DNA of 21,447 nt from Paracoccaceae bacterium (GTDB lineage: Bacteria; Pseudomonadota; Alphaproteobacteria; Rhodobacterales; Rhodobacteraceae): contig SKUV01000142.1 in the NCBI GenBank assembly GCA_007129775.1, positions 1 through 21,447 on the forward strand, in the 5' to 3' direction. Below, one piece after another: positions 6,761-14,815 of this stretch. The first letter of the stretch is position 1. Every line of letters begins with the position of its first letter. The notes under the pieces are model-generated. The model did no database searches, was not told the DNA's origin, and saw only the letters and a list, made by a program, of their open reading frames with translations. The position numbers and the translations under genes were made by a program.

Positions 6761-6886
6761 GCGGATTTCGGTGCAAAGGCCATGGCGTAGCCCCGCGATA
6801 TGCGGCAATCTGCGGAATATGCTTAACGTGTGCAATAAATACGTCCCGCCCCGAACGCCTCCAAAGCCCCGTCAGGGTGACGCAGG

Positions 6887-8329
6887 ATGACCGATGCGCC
6901 GCGGCCGATGCCGCAGATCGCCCCGCGCCTGATCTTTGTGGCGGTGGCCCTGCCGATGTTTCTGGCCATCGTCAACCAGACGATGATCTCGGTCGCGCTG
7001 CCCCCCATCGGCGCCGAGTTGGGCGAGCTCGCCCGCCTGCCGTGGCTGGTGATCGGCTACATGCTGGCGCTGACGGTCACGGGCCCCGCCTATGGTGCGC
7101 TTGGCGATACGCTGGGGCGCAAGACCATGCTGATGATGTCGTTGGGCGTCTATCTGGCAGGCACGATCGTCGCCAGTCTTGCGCCAAGTTTCGAGGTGCT
7201 GGCGCTGGGCCGGCTGATACAGGGGATGGGCGGCGGGGGGCTGATTTCGCTTAGTCAGGCGTTGATCGGGCAGGGCATTTCGGCGCGCGAACGCGGGCGG
7301 ATGCAGGGCTATGTGGCCAGTATCGGGGTGCTCGCCTCCACCTCCGGGCCGATCATCGGCGGCGTGCTGGTGGAGACGCTGGGCTGGCGCAGCCTGTTTC
7401 TGTCCACGGTGCCGCTGGCCTTGATCGGCCTTGTCCTGCTGGCGCGGCTGGAGGTCCGTCAGCAACAGCGCAGCGCGCGGGGCTTCGACTGGTCGGGCTT
7501 TCTCTTTCTCAACCTGATGGTGGTGGGTCTGACGCTGGGCATGGAGCTTATGCGCGGTTTCGCGCCGCCCGTGCTGATCTGGCTGGCGATGATTGCGGCG
7601 CTGGCCGGTCTGCTCGGGCTGATGCTGACCGAGGGGCGCGCGGTCAATCCGCTGTTTCCGCCGGCGCTGGTGGCGAACCCGGCGATCTGGCGCGCGATCC
7701 TGCTGGCAGCCTTTCACGGGGCGACCGTTGTCAGCTATGCAACTTTCCTGCCGCTGTTTCTGCGGATCGTCCATGGCAAGGAGGTGCTGGATGCCGCGGC
7801 GATGCTGCTGGCGATCACGCTTGCGCTGGGTCTGTCGGGCTTCGTCACCGGGCATCTGATCAGCCGCCTTGGCCGGACGGCGCTGTTTCCGACGCTGGGG
7901 CTTGTGGCCGTGACGCTTTCCATCGCGGTGGTCGGATTGTTCGGCGCGGCGCTGCCGATGCCGCTGCTCTGGGCGATGTTCGTCGTCACGGGGCTGGGGC
8001 TCGGCACGGTGATGCCGGTGGTCCAGACCACGGTGCAGCAATCGGCGCCGGACACGATGCGCGGCGCGGCTGCGGGCAGCGTGACCTTCGGCCGGTCCAT
8101 CGGGTCGGTCGTGGGGGCGGCGGCGGTATCGATGGTGGTGTTCTCCACCGCCGCCGGGCCGGGCCAATCGCCCGAGCAGGCCAGCGCGATTCTGGCGCGG
8201 CCCGAATTGATCGACGCGGCGGCGGCCGAGCTTTGGGCGCGGGCCTTCGCCGCCGCCTTCCTGACCATCGCGGGGTTTTCGTTCGCGGGCTGGCTGACGG
8301 CGCTGACCACGCCGGCGCGACGCATCTGA
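6887..8329 (+). CDS. MFS transporter, DHA2-like (14-TM drug/proton antiporter type)
   Basis: A 480-residue inner-membrane transporter, strongly hydrophobic throughout. Family marks: TM1 with NQTMISVALPPI (30-41), the loop 2-3 motif A GALGDTLGRKT (70-80), RLIQGMGGGGLISLSQALI, and the motif C-like STSGPIIGGVL in TM5. The arrangement and length fit the 14-helix DHA2 drug-export group. The aspartate often found in the TM1 motif of DHA2 antiporters (LDxT) is replaced by asparagine (N30). The start ATG at 6887 follows GTGACGCAGG, and the next residues are polar, as expected before TM1. It converges on the ornithine decarboxylase gene with only 20 bases between stops. The substrate cannot be inferred safely; amine or drug efflux is possible. 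Confidence 0.85.
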   Translation: MTDAPRPMPQIAPRLIFVAVALPMFLAIVNQTMISVALPPIGAELGELARLPWLVIGYMLALTVTGPAYGALGDTLGRKTMLMMSLGVYLAGTIVASLAPSFEVLALGRLIQGMGGGGLISLSQALIGQGISARERGRMQGYVASIGVLASTSGPIIGGVLVETLGWRSLFLSTVPLALIGLVLLARLEVRQQQRSARGFDWSGFLFLNLMVVGLTLGMELMRGFAPPVLIWLAMIAALAGLLGLMLTEGRAVNPLFPPALVANPAIWRAILLAAFHGATVVSYATFLPLFLRIVHGKEVLDAAAMLLAITLALGLSGFVTGHLISRLGRTALFPTLGLVAVTLSIAVVGLFGAALPMPLLWAMFVVTGLGLGTVMPVVQTTVQQSAPDTMRGAAAGSVTFGRSIGSVVGAAAVSMVVFSTAAGPGQSPEQASAILARPELIDAAAAELWARAFAAAFLTIAGFSFAGWLTALTTPARRI

Positions 8330-8349
8330 AGCCGCGCCCCGCCCGCCGG

Positions 8350-9492
8350 TCAGGCGAGATCCAGCACCGTGACCATCCGCAGATCGCCGAAGCCGTTGAA
8401 CCGGGTGTTGGTGGCGGTGCTGTAGGCGCCCATGGAATGAAAGATCAGATGATCGCCCTCGGCGATGTCCCCGGGCAGGTCGATCAGCCCGGGCAGACGG
8501 TCCACGCTGTCGCAGGTCGGGCCGAAGACGACCCGCGCGCGGGCCTCCCCGCGCCGCAGCACGCCCTGCGCGTCACGCAATTCCAGCCGGCCCGGCGCTC
8601 CCAGCAGGGGCGCCTCCGCCAGCGCCCCGTAGACCCCGTCGTTGAGAAAGACGTGATCGCCATCGCGCACCGCACGGACCTGCGTCGCCAGCGACAGCGC
8701 CTCGCCCACGAGGCCACGGCCGGGTTCGCACACCAGCAGGGGCGCGTCGTCGCCGAAAACCTGCGCCGTTTCCGCGCCGATCACGGCAAAGATCGCCTCC
8801 AGCGCCGGCGCATCGGCCCCGACGCGATGCGAGGGAAAGCCGCCGCCGACGTTCAGCCGCGCAATCCGCACGCCGGCCCGATCCGCGATCCATGCGGCCT
8901 TCTGGATATAGGTGGCCCATGTCGCGGGGTCGGTGCATTGGGTGCCGGGGTGGAAGGTGAGCGCGGGCACGAAGCCCGCCTCGGCCACACGGTGCAGCAG
9001 CGCCACCGCGGCTTCGGCTTCCACACCGAACTTGGTGCCGAAATCATAGACCGCGCCGGCCACCGGCAGCTTGAAGCGCACCGCGATCTCGGTTCCCGCC
9101 GCCGGCACAGCCGCGATCAGCTTGTCGAGTTCCGAGGCCGAATCCACCGACCACGAGGCAACGCCGTGGCCCAGCGCCTCGGCAATCTCGGCGCGCGAGC
9201 GCACGGGATTGTTGTAGTGCAGAACCGCATCGGGCAGCAGCCGCCGGATCAGCCGGATTTCCGGCACCGAGGCCACGTCGAAGCCGCCTACGCCCGCGGC
9301 GGCGATATTCTCGATCACCTGCTCTTCGGGGTTCGCCTTGACCGCAAAGGTCACGAGGCCCGGAAAGCCCCGCACGAAACGGCGCACCGTGTCCTGCAGG
9401 ATCGCGGGAGCGAAAAACAGAACCGGCGTATCCGCCGCCATCCGGCGCAGGTAATCCGCCGGGCTCGCCCAGATCGTCTTTCCAAGGCCCAT
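8350..9492 (-). CDS. fold-type III PLP ornithine/lysine decarboxylase
   Basis: Decarboxylates ornithine (perhaps also lysine) to putrescine (cadaverine), feeding polyamine synthesis. The 380-residue protein is an alanine-racemase-fold decarboxylase of the eukaryotic ODC type: PLP lysine K52 in FAVKANPEE, the HPGTQC segment, the phosphate-binding EPGRGLVGEA, and the catalytic cysteine C327 with D328 in FGPTCDSVDRLPG, near the C-terminus as expected. The start at 9492 has a GGGAG site. An in-frame GTG at 9603 would add 37 low-complexity residues and is rejected, because that stretch looks like a structured leader. The gene is divergent from an Lrp-type regulator, with tandem repeats in the shared promoter region. 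Ornithine versus lysine preference cannot be settled by eye. Confidence 0.88.
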   Translation of the reverse strand: MGLGKTIWASPADYLRRMAADTPVLFFAPAILQDTVRRFVRGFPGLVTFAVKANPEEQVIENIAAAGVGGFDVASVPEIRLIRRLLPDAVLHYNNPVRSRAEIAEALGHGVASWSVDSASELDKLIAAVPAAGTEIAVRFKLPVAGAVYDFGTKFGVEAEAAVALLHRVAEAGFVPALTFHPGTQCTDPATWATYIQKAAWIADRAGVRIARLNVGGGFPSHRVGADAPALEAIFAVIGAETAQVFGDDAPLLVCEPGRGLVGEALSLATQVRAVRDGDHVFLNDGVYGALAEAPLLGAPGRLELRDAQGVLRRGEARARVVFGPTCDSVDRLPGLIDLPGDIAEGDHLIFHSMGAYSTATNTRFNGFGDLRMVTVLDLA

Positions 9493-9512
9493 GTCGCCGC
9501 TCCCGTTGCCAT

Positions 9513-9580
9513 CGCCCCCGCCGGGGGCGTCTTTCGTGCCATCCTTCGCGCGAAGCAGCCGCGCATCTGGTCCAAGGATG
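9513..9580 (-). other. structured leader of the ornithine decarboxylase gene
   Basis: Between the likely promoter and the decarboxylase start the minus strand can form two stem-loops. A 7-bp stem CATCCTT/AAGGATG (9574-9580 with 9540-9546) encloses 27 bases. A perfect CGCCCCC/GGGGGCG stem with a 3-base loop (9513-9529) lies just before the ribosome site. The palindrome CTTCGCGCGAAG (9544-9555) offers a competing inner hairpin. A speF RNA motif is known in front of ornithine decarboxylase genes in alphaproteobacteria; whether this leader belongs to it is not decided here. Confidence 0.4.
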
Positions 9581-9615
9581 CGGGATATGATGGACGATTT
9601 CACCGATCAAAACCG

Positions 9616-9643
9616 TTGTTAGTGTCGAAATATCGGTTATTAT
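9616..9643 (+). promoter_or_regulatory. probable sigma-70 promoter of the Lrp-type regulator
   Basis: TTGTTA (9616-9621) and TATTAT (9638-9643) are separated by 16 bases, close to the -35/-10 consensus, and sit about 43 bases before the regulator's ATG. The tandem repeats at 9626-9665 overlap the spacer, the -10 and the expected start site, which fits autorepression. Confidence 0.45.
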
Positions 9644-9665
9644 GACGAAATATCCGACGTTATGT
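9626..9665. repeat. two tandem 20-bp repeats in the decarboxylase/Lrp divergent promoter
   Basis: CGAAATATC begins at 9626 and again at 9646. The two consecutive 20-base units match at 15 of 20 positions, the second block of identity being TTATG. A period of about two helical turns puts both on the same DNA face, as expected for a multimeric Lrp/AsnC regulator. A further ACCGAT/ATCGGT inverted pair (9602-9607 and 9632-9637) flanks the first unit. The repeat is seen directly; its binding role is inferred. Confidence 0.65.
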
Positions 9666-9685
9666 AAGGCTCGGGGCGGTGGCGC

Positions 9686-10117
9686 ATGGATGAAACGGAT
9701 CGTGCCCTTCTGACGCAACTTTCCGCCGACGCGCGGGTGTCGGTGGCGACGCTGGCGCGGCGGCTGAAGCTCGCGCGCTCCACCATTCAGGCGCGCATCG
9801 AGCGGCTGGAGGGCACCGGGGTCATCGCCGGCTATACGGTCAAGCTGGGCGATCAAGCGCGGCAGGGGCGCATTCGCGCCACCGTCCTGCTGTCGATCGA
9901 ACCGCGCGCCCAGCCGCAGGTCCTGTCGCGCCTGCGGGCACTGCCGGAGGTGGAGCGTATCCACACGCTGAGCGGGCGGTTCGATTTGCAGGTGCAGGTT
10001 GCGGCCCAGACCACCACGGCGCTCGACAGCGTGCTCGACGCCATCGGCGAGGCGCCGGGGGTGCGCTCGTCCGAAAGCCTCATTCACCTGTCGACGAAGC
10101 TCGACCGGGCAGTCTAG
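9686..10117 (+). CDS. Lrp/AsnC-family transcriptional regulator
   Basis: A 143-residue regulator with an N-terminal winged helix-turn-helix (about 3-50; VSVATLARRLKLARSTIQAR is the HTH at 18-37) and a C-terminal RAM domain (about 65-138), which in this family binds amino acids and drives oligomerisation. Length is normal. The start at 9686 gives the usual family opening, MDETDRALLTQLSADAR. It is divergent from the ornithine/lysine decarboxylase with about 190 bases between the starts, so decarboxylase control by a basic amino acid is a natural hypothesis. The tandem repeats before the gene are the likely binding sites. Family certain, effector inferred. Confidence 0.92.
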   Translation: MDETDRALLTQLSADARVSVATLARRLKLARSTIQARIERLEGTGVIAGYTVKLGDQARQGRIRATVLLSIEPRAQPQVLSRLRALPEVERIHTLSGRFDLQVQVAAQTTTALDSVLDAIGEAPGVRSSESLIHLSTKLDRAV

Positions 10118-10254
10118 CGTCGGGCCATCGCGGGCGGCGCCGCAATCGCTTCGCGTGTGATCACGTTTGCGTGGGCCGCAAATGAAAGGCTGGTCCGCCG
10201 CCCCGGGCCGCTTACGCTACGTCACAACACAACCGATTGGGCGGTGGAGGGGTG

Positions 10255-10929
10255 ATGTTCGGGCCGTGGCGCGCAAACGGCATGGCGGCGGTGCCGCGCC
10301 TGCGGGGCGTCGAAGCGCCAGGCCCGGTGCCGCCGGTGCCCGTGCGGGGGCGTGAGGTGAGCCGGGCGCTCCGCCTGATCTGGGTGCAGACGCGGGTCGT
10401 GCAGAGCGATGCTCGGCTGACGCTGGCCCGGATAATCGACGGCCTTGGCACGCGGTCATTTCCGCTCTTGATCCTCGTGCCGTCGCTCTTGCTGGTCTCG
10501 CCGCTCAGCGCGATACCCGGAATGACCACGACGCTGGGGCTGATCGTCGCGCTTCTGCTCGCGCAGCGGCTGGCCGGGCGCCGGACGATCTGGCTGCCGC
10601 GCGCCCTTGGCCGGATTACGGTGCCCGCCGGTCGGTTGGATCGGGCGCTGCGGTGGTTGCGCCGGCCCGCTGCGCGGATCGACCGTCTGCTGCAGCCCCG
10701 GTTCGAGTTCCTCGCCGCCGGGCCGGTCTCGCGCCTGCCGATGGCGGTCGTGGCCCTCGCGGCCTGTTGTGCCCCGCTGATGGAGGTGATCCCCATGAGC
10801 GGGACGACCGTGGGCGCGGCGATCACGCTTTTCGCCGCCGGTCTGCTGGGTCGTGACGGGGTGTTCGTGATCATCGGCGCGACGTTCGCGGCCCTGCTGC
10901 CGCTGGGGCTGTGGCTGATCCTGACCTGA
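10255..10929 (+). CDS. exoD: ExoD-family exopolysaccharide synthesis membrane protein
   Basis: A 224-residue integral membrane protein of the ExoD family, first linked to exopolysaccharide production and nodule invasion in Sinorhizobium; the molecular role is unclear. The core shows GTRSFPLLILVPSLLLVSPLS, followed by IPGMTTTLGLIVALLLAQRLAGRRTIWLP, and two C-terminal hydrophobic hairpins. This is the usual ExoD pattern of short membrane segments split by an arginine-rich loop. The ATG at 10255 has GGAGG six bases before it; GTG at 10252 or TTG at 10237 are alternatives. It converges on rimO with 30 bases between stops. Symbol given by family only; orthology to rhizobial exoD is not shown. Confidence 0.8.
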   Translation: MFGPWRANGMAAVPRLRGVEAPGPVPPVPVRGREVSRALRLIWVQTRVVQSDARLTLARIIDGLGTRSFPLLILVPSLLLVSPLSAIPGMTTTLGLIVALLLAQRLAGRRTIWLPRALGRITVPAGRLDRALRWLRRPAARIDRLLQPRFEFLAAGPVSRLPMAVVALAACCAPLMEVIPMSGTTVGAAITLFAAGLLGRDGVFVIIGATFAALLPLGLWLILT

Positions 10930-10959
10930 GCGCCAGGGCGGGCAGTAGCCGCCCATTCG

Positions 10960-12345
10960 TCAGACCGGCCGCCCCCAAAGATCGTATTCGCCGGCCTCGT
11001 CCACCACCACCGTGACGATATCGCCGGGCGCCAGCCCGTCGAAGCCTTCGTCGATGAACAGGTTGCCGTCGATCTCGGGCGCGTCGGCCATGGTGCGGCA
11101 GGTGGCGCCTTCGGCATCCACCTCATCGACAATGACCTGCATCCGCTCGCCGACCTTGCGGGCAAGCTTTGCCTCGGAGATGGCCTGCGCCTTTTGCATG
11201 AACCTTTCCCAGCGGTCCTGTTTGACCTTCTCGGCCACATGGTCGGGCAGGGCGTTGGACCGCGCGCCGGCCACATTTTCGTATCTGAAACAGCCCACCC
11301 GGTCGAGTTGCGCCTCCTCCAGCCAGTCGAGCAGGGTCTGAAACTCGGCCTCGGTCTCGCCCGGATAGCCCACGATGAAGGTGGAGCGCAGGGTGATTTC
11401 GGGGCAGATCGCGCGCCAGCGGGCGATTTCATCCAGCGTTTTCGCGGCCGCTGCCGGCCGGGCCATGCGGCGCAGCGTATCGGGATGGGCGTGCTGAAAC
11501 GGGATGTCGAGATAAGGCAGCACCCCCGAAGCCGGATCGGCCATGAGCGGGATCAGATCGCGCACATGGGGATAGGGATAGACGTAATGCAGCCGCACCC
11601 ACGCACCGAGGCTGCCCAGATCGCGCGCCAGATCGGTGATATGGGCGCGATGGCCCTTCGCCTCGGCATGTTTCAGATCGACGCCATAGGCCGATGTGTC
11701 CTGGCTGATCACCAGAAGCTCGCGCACCCCTGCGGTGACCAGCCTTTCGGCCTCGCGCAGCACGGCATGGGCGGGACGGCTGGCGAGTTTGCCGCGCATG
11801 TCGGGGATGATGCAGAACCGGCACTTGTGATTGCAGCCTTCAGAGATCTTCAGATAGCTGTAATGGCGCGGCGTCAGGCGCACGCCGGTTGCCGGCAGCA
11901 GATCGACGAACGGATCGGGCGCGGGCGGCACGGCTGCATGGACGGCGTCAAGCACCGCCTCGTATTGATGCGGGCCGGTCACCGCCAGAACCTTTGGATG
12001 GGCGCCGGTGATGTATTCGGGTTCCGCGCCGAGGCAGCCGGTGACGATGACGCGGCCGTTTTCCGTCAAGGCCTCGCCGATGGCGTCGAGGCTCTCGGCC
12101 TTCGCGCTGTCAAGAAAACCGCAGGTGTTCACGATCACCGCATCCGCGCCGGCATATTCCGGCGAGATCGCGTAGCCCTCGGCGCGCAGGCGCGTCAGGA
12201 TGCGTTCGCTGTCCACCAGCGCCTTGGGGCAGCCGAGGCTGACCATTCCGATAGTCGGCTGGCCGGGCCGCGCGGCATCCGGCACGCGGGCGGCGGCCAG
12301 ATCGGGGCGCGGGCCGGTGTTGAGCAGGGGGGGCGTATCGGTCAT
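10960..12345 (-). CDS. rimO: ribosomal protein S12 methylthiotransferase RimO
   Basis: Radical-SAM methylthiotransferase that modifies the conserved aspartate of ribosomal protein S12. The 461-residue protein has an N-terminal UPF0004 domain with auxiliary-cluster cysteines C39 (SLGCPKALVDSE), C75 (VNTCGFLDSAK) and C104. The radical-SAM domain has the CxxxCxxC triad C171, C175, C178 (GCNHKCRFCIIP), and a TRAM domain covers roughly the last 65 residues. GMVSLGCPKALVDSE and KISEGCNHKCRFC separate RimO from MiaB. The N-terminus carries about 30 extra residues before the domain; a later start is possible but no better one is obvious. All cluster ligands are present. Confidence 0.96.
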   Translation of the reverse strand: MTDTPPLLNTGPRPDLAAARVPDAARPGQPTIGMVSLGCPKALVDSERILTRLRAEGYAISPEYAGADAVIVNTCGFLDSAKAESLDAIGEALTENGRVIVTGCLGAEPEYITGAHPKVLAVTGPHQYEAVLDAVHAAVPPAPDPFVDLLPATGVRLTPRHYSYLKISEGCNHKCRFCIIPDMRGKLASRPAHAVLREAERLVTAGVRELLVISQDTSAYGVDLKHAEAKGHRAHITDLARDLGSLGAWVRLHYVYPYPHVRDLIPLMADPASGVLPYLDIPFQHAHPDTLRRMARPAAAAKTLDEIARWRAICPEITLRSTFIVGYPGETEAEFQTLLDWLEEAQLDRVGCFRYENVAGARSNALPDHVAEKVKQDRWERFMQKAQAISEAKLARKVGERMQVIVDEVDAEGATCRTMADAPEIDGNLFIDEGFDGLAPGDIVTVVVDEAGEYDLWGRPV

Positions 12346-12405
12346 TGGCGCGATATAGCCCCATGCCTTGCCCTCGGGAAGGGGCCGTGACGGGTGGGGA
12401 ATGCG

Positions 12406-12434
12406 AAACCCCCACGCGGGCTGCGCGGGGGTTT
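12406..12434 (-). terminator. intrinsic terminator after katG
   Basis: AAACCCCC (12406-12413) pairs perfectly with GGGGGTTT (12427-12434), with CG-rich pairs extending inward. It lies 27 bases beyond the katG stop and before rimO on the same strand, so it probably separates the two transcripts. On the minus strand the stem ends in TTT followed by CGCATT, a short T-tract. Confidence 0.75.
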
Positions 12435-12460
12435 GCCGTTTCGTGCAGGTCGATCCCGCG

Positions 12461-14689
12461 TCAATCGTGCAGGTCGAACCGGTCGTTTTCCATCACCTTC
12501 GTCCATGCAGCGACGAAATCGGCGACGAATTTCTGCTCCGCATCGTCCTGGGCATAAACCTCGGCCAATGCCCGCAGTTGCGAGTTGGACCCGAAGACCA
12601 GATCGACGCGCGTGCCGGTCCATTTCACCGCGCCGGTCGCCCGGTCACGGCCTTCGAACAGGCGCGCGGCCTCATCGGTCGGCGCCCAGTCCAGCCCCAT
12701 GTCGGTGACCGTAGCGAAGAAGTCGCGGGTCAACTGGCCCGGCCGGTCGGTAAAGACGCCGTGCGTGCTGCCGCCGCTGTTGGCGCCCAGCGCGCGCAGG
12801 CCGCCCACCAGCACCGTCATCTCCGGCGCGCTGAGCTTGAGCAGATGGGCCTTGTCCACCAGCAGCTTTTCGGCCTCCACCGAATAGGCCCGCTTTTCGT
12901 AGTTGCGGAAGCCGTCGGCCTGAGGCTCCAGCACCGCGAAGCTTTCGGCATCCGTCATCTCTTCGCTGGCATCCATCCGGCCCGGGGTGAAAGGCACTTC
13001 GACCGGAGTGCCGGCGGCCTTGGCGGCGGATTCGATGGCGGCATTGCCCGCCAGCACGATGAGATCGGCCAACGAGATCTTCTTGCCACCCGAGGCGGAG
13101 GCATCGAACTCTGCCTTTATGCCCTCCAGCACGCCCAGCACCTTGGCCAGTTGCGCCGGATCGTTGGCTTCCCAGTCCTTCTGCGGCGCCAGCCGGATAC
13201 GGGCGCCATTGGCCCCGCCGCGCTTGTCGCTGTCGCGGTAGGTCGAGGCCGAGGCCCATGCCGTGGCCACCAGTTCGGACACCGACAGCCCCGACGCGAG
13301 CACCTTGGCCTTGAGCGCGTCGATATCGGCCGCATCCACCAGCGGGTGATCCACCGCCGGGATCGGATCCTGCCAGATCAGATCTTCCTTCGGCGCCTCG
13401 GGGCCCTTGTAGCGGTTGCGCGGCCCCATGTCGCGGTGCAGCAGCTTGAACCACGCCTTGGCGAAGGCTTCGGCGAATTCCTCGGGGTTGGCGTGGAAAT
13501 GCCGGCTGATCGGCTCGTAGATCGGGTCGAAGCGCAGCGACAGGTCAGCCGTGGTCATCATCGGCGCGTGCTTTTTCGACGGATCATGCGCATCGGGGAT
13601 CATGTGCTCGGGCTTGACGTCCTTGGCGCGCCACTGGTTGGCACCGGCGGGCGATTTCACCAGTTCCCACTCGTACCCGAACAACATGTCGAAATAGCCC
13701 ATGTCCCACTTGGTGGGGTTGGGTTTCCACGCGCCCTCGATCCCGCTGGTGATCGTGTCCACGCCCTTGCCCTCGCCATGCGAGGACAGCCAGCCGAAGC
13801 CCATCGCCTCCAACGGCGCGGCCTCCGGCTCGGGACCCACGGCGTCGGCCGGGCCGTTGCCATGGGCCTTGCCGAAGGTGTGACCGCCCGCGACCAGCGC
13901 AACGGTTTCATAGTCGTTCATCGCCATGCGCGCGAAGGTCTCGCGCACGTCCTTGCCCGATGCCACCGGGTCGGGGTTGCCGTCGGGGCCCTCCGGGTTG
14001 ACATAGATCAAGCCCATCTGCACGGCGGCCAGCGGGTTTTCCAGATCGCGATCACCGGAATAGCGGCTGGCCGGATTGTCGCTGGTGGCGAGCCATTCGC
14101 CTTCCGCGCCCCAGTAGATGTCTTCTTCCGGTGCCCAGATATCCTCGCGCCCGCCGGCGAACCCGTAGGTCTTGCCGCCCATCGATTCGATGGCGACGTT
14201 GCCCGCCAGCAGCATCAGATCGGCCCAGGAGATCGCGTTGCCGTATTTCTTCTTGATCGGCCAGAGCAGCCGGCGTGCCTTGTCGAGGTTGCCGTTGTCG
14301 GGCCAGCTGTTGAGCGGGGCGAACCGCTGCGACCCGGTGCTGCCGCCGCCGCGGCCGTCTGCGATGCGGTAGGTGCCGGCGGCGTGCCACGCCATCCGGA
14401 TGAAAAGCCCGCCGTAATGGCCATAATCGGCGGGCCACCAGTCCTGACTGTCTGTCATCAGCGCGGTCAGGTCCTTCTTGAGCGCGACATAGTCGAGCCC
14501 CTCGAAAGCCTGCGCATAGTTGAACGAGTCGCCCATCGGGTTGGAGCGCGGGGTATGCTGGTGAAGAATTCCGATGTTCAGCTGATTCGGCCACCAGTCA
14601 CGATTCGAGCGGCCGCCGAACAGCGTGTTCGCACCCGCGCCGTGAAGCACCGGGCATTTGCCGCCGCCTGCTGCATCATTTCCGTCCAT
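12461..14689 (-). CDS. katG: catalase-peroxidase KatG
   Basis: Haem b bifunctional enzyme that removes hydrogen peroxide. The 742-residue protein has the duplicated class I peroxidase architecture: an active N-terminal half and a haem-less C-terminal half. Distal residues R98, W101 and H102 lie in IRMAWHAAGTYR, the proximal histidine is H270 in GGHTFGKAHG, and the Met-Tyr-Trp crosslink partners are W101, Y229 (GLIYVNPEGP) and M255. Length is normal. I chose the ATG at 14689 because GGAG lies six bases before it; the ATG four codons upstream (14701) has no ribosome site. It is divergent from oxyR and probably activated by OxyR through the palindrome at 14816-14830. A terminator follows. Confidence 0.97.
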   Translation of the reverse strand: MDGNDAAGGGKCPVLHGAGANTLFGGRSNRDWWPNQLNIGILHQHTPRSNPMGDSFNYAQAFEGLDYVALKKDLTALMTDSQDWWPADYGHYGGLFIRMAWHAAGTYRIADGRGGGSTGSQRFAPLNSWPDNGNLDKARRLLWPIKKKYGNAISWADLMLLAGNVAIESMGGKTYGFAGGREDIWAPEEDIYWGAEGEWLATSDNPASRYSGDRDLENPLAAVQMGLIYVNPEGPDGNPDPVASGKDVRETFARMAMNDYETVALVAGGHTFGKAHGNGPADAVGPEPEAAPLEAMGFGWLSSHGEGKGVDTITSGIEGAWKPNPTKWDMGYFDMLFGYEWELVKSPAGANQWRAKDVKPEHMIPDAHDPSKKHAPMMTTADLSLRFDPIYEPISRHFHANPEEFAEAFAKAWFKLLHRDMGPRNRYKGPEAPKEDLIWQDPIPAVDHPLVDAADIDALKAKVLASGLSVSELVATAWASASTYRDSDKRGGANGARIRLAPQKDWEANDPAQLAKVLGVLEGIKAEFDASASGGKKISLADLIVLAGNAAIESAAKAAGTPVEVPFTPGRMDASEEMTDAESFAVLEPQADGFRNYEKRAYSVEAEKLLVDKAHLLKLSAPEMTVLVGGLRALGANSGGSTHGVFTDRPGQLTRDFFATVTDMGLDWAPTDEAARLFEGRDRATGAVKWTGTRVDLVFGSNSQLRALAEVYAQDDAEQKFVADFVAAWTKVMENDRFDLHD

Positions 14690-14725
14690 AACGCTCTCCA
14701 TTTCGTTGTTGTCTCAGGCTTCGTC

Positions 14726-14764
14726 CGGGCAGGCCGCAGCCGCTGTATCGCGCGGCCCTGCCCG
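14726..14764 (-). other. long hairpin in the katG 5' leader
   Basis: CGGGCAGG-CCGC (14726-14737) pairs with GCGG-C-CCTGCCCG (14752-14764), 12 base pairs with one bulged C and a 14-base loop. It ends 37 bases before the katG start and is downstream of the OxyR-type box, so it should lie in the katG messenger RNA. CTGCCC (14758-14763) can instead pair with a second GGGCAG at 14785-14790, giving two mutually exclusive folds. No T-run follows. Role unknown. Confidence 0.45.
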
Positions 14765-14815
14765 TCGCCATCCGTGCTCGCGCAGGGCAGACGTAAGAAT
14801 GATGCCTGCCGCTGT

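Noticed and set aside
9493..9603. N-terminal extension of the decarboxylase from a GTG at 9603
   Set aside because: The extra 37 residues are Gly/Asp-rich and unlike the family; the ATG at 9492 has a ribosome site and the stretch is better explained as a leader.
10154..10170. GTGATCAC-containing palindrome as a CRP or FNR site before exoD
   Set aside because: The half-sites have no proper spacing for either regulator (TGTGA-N6-TCACA or TTGAT-N4-ATCAA).
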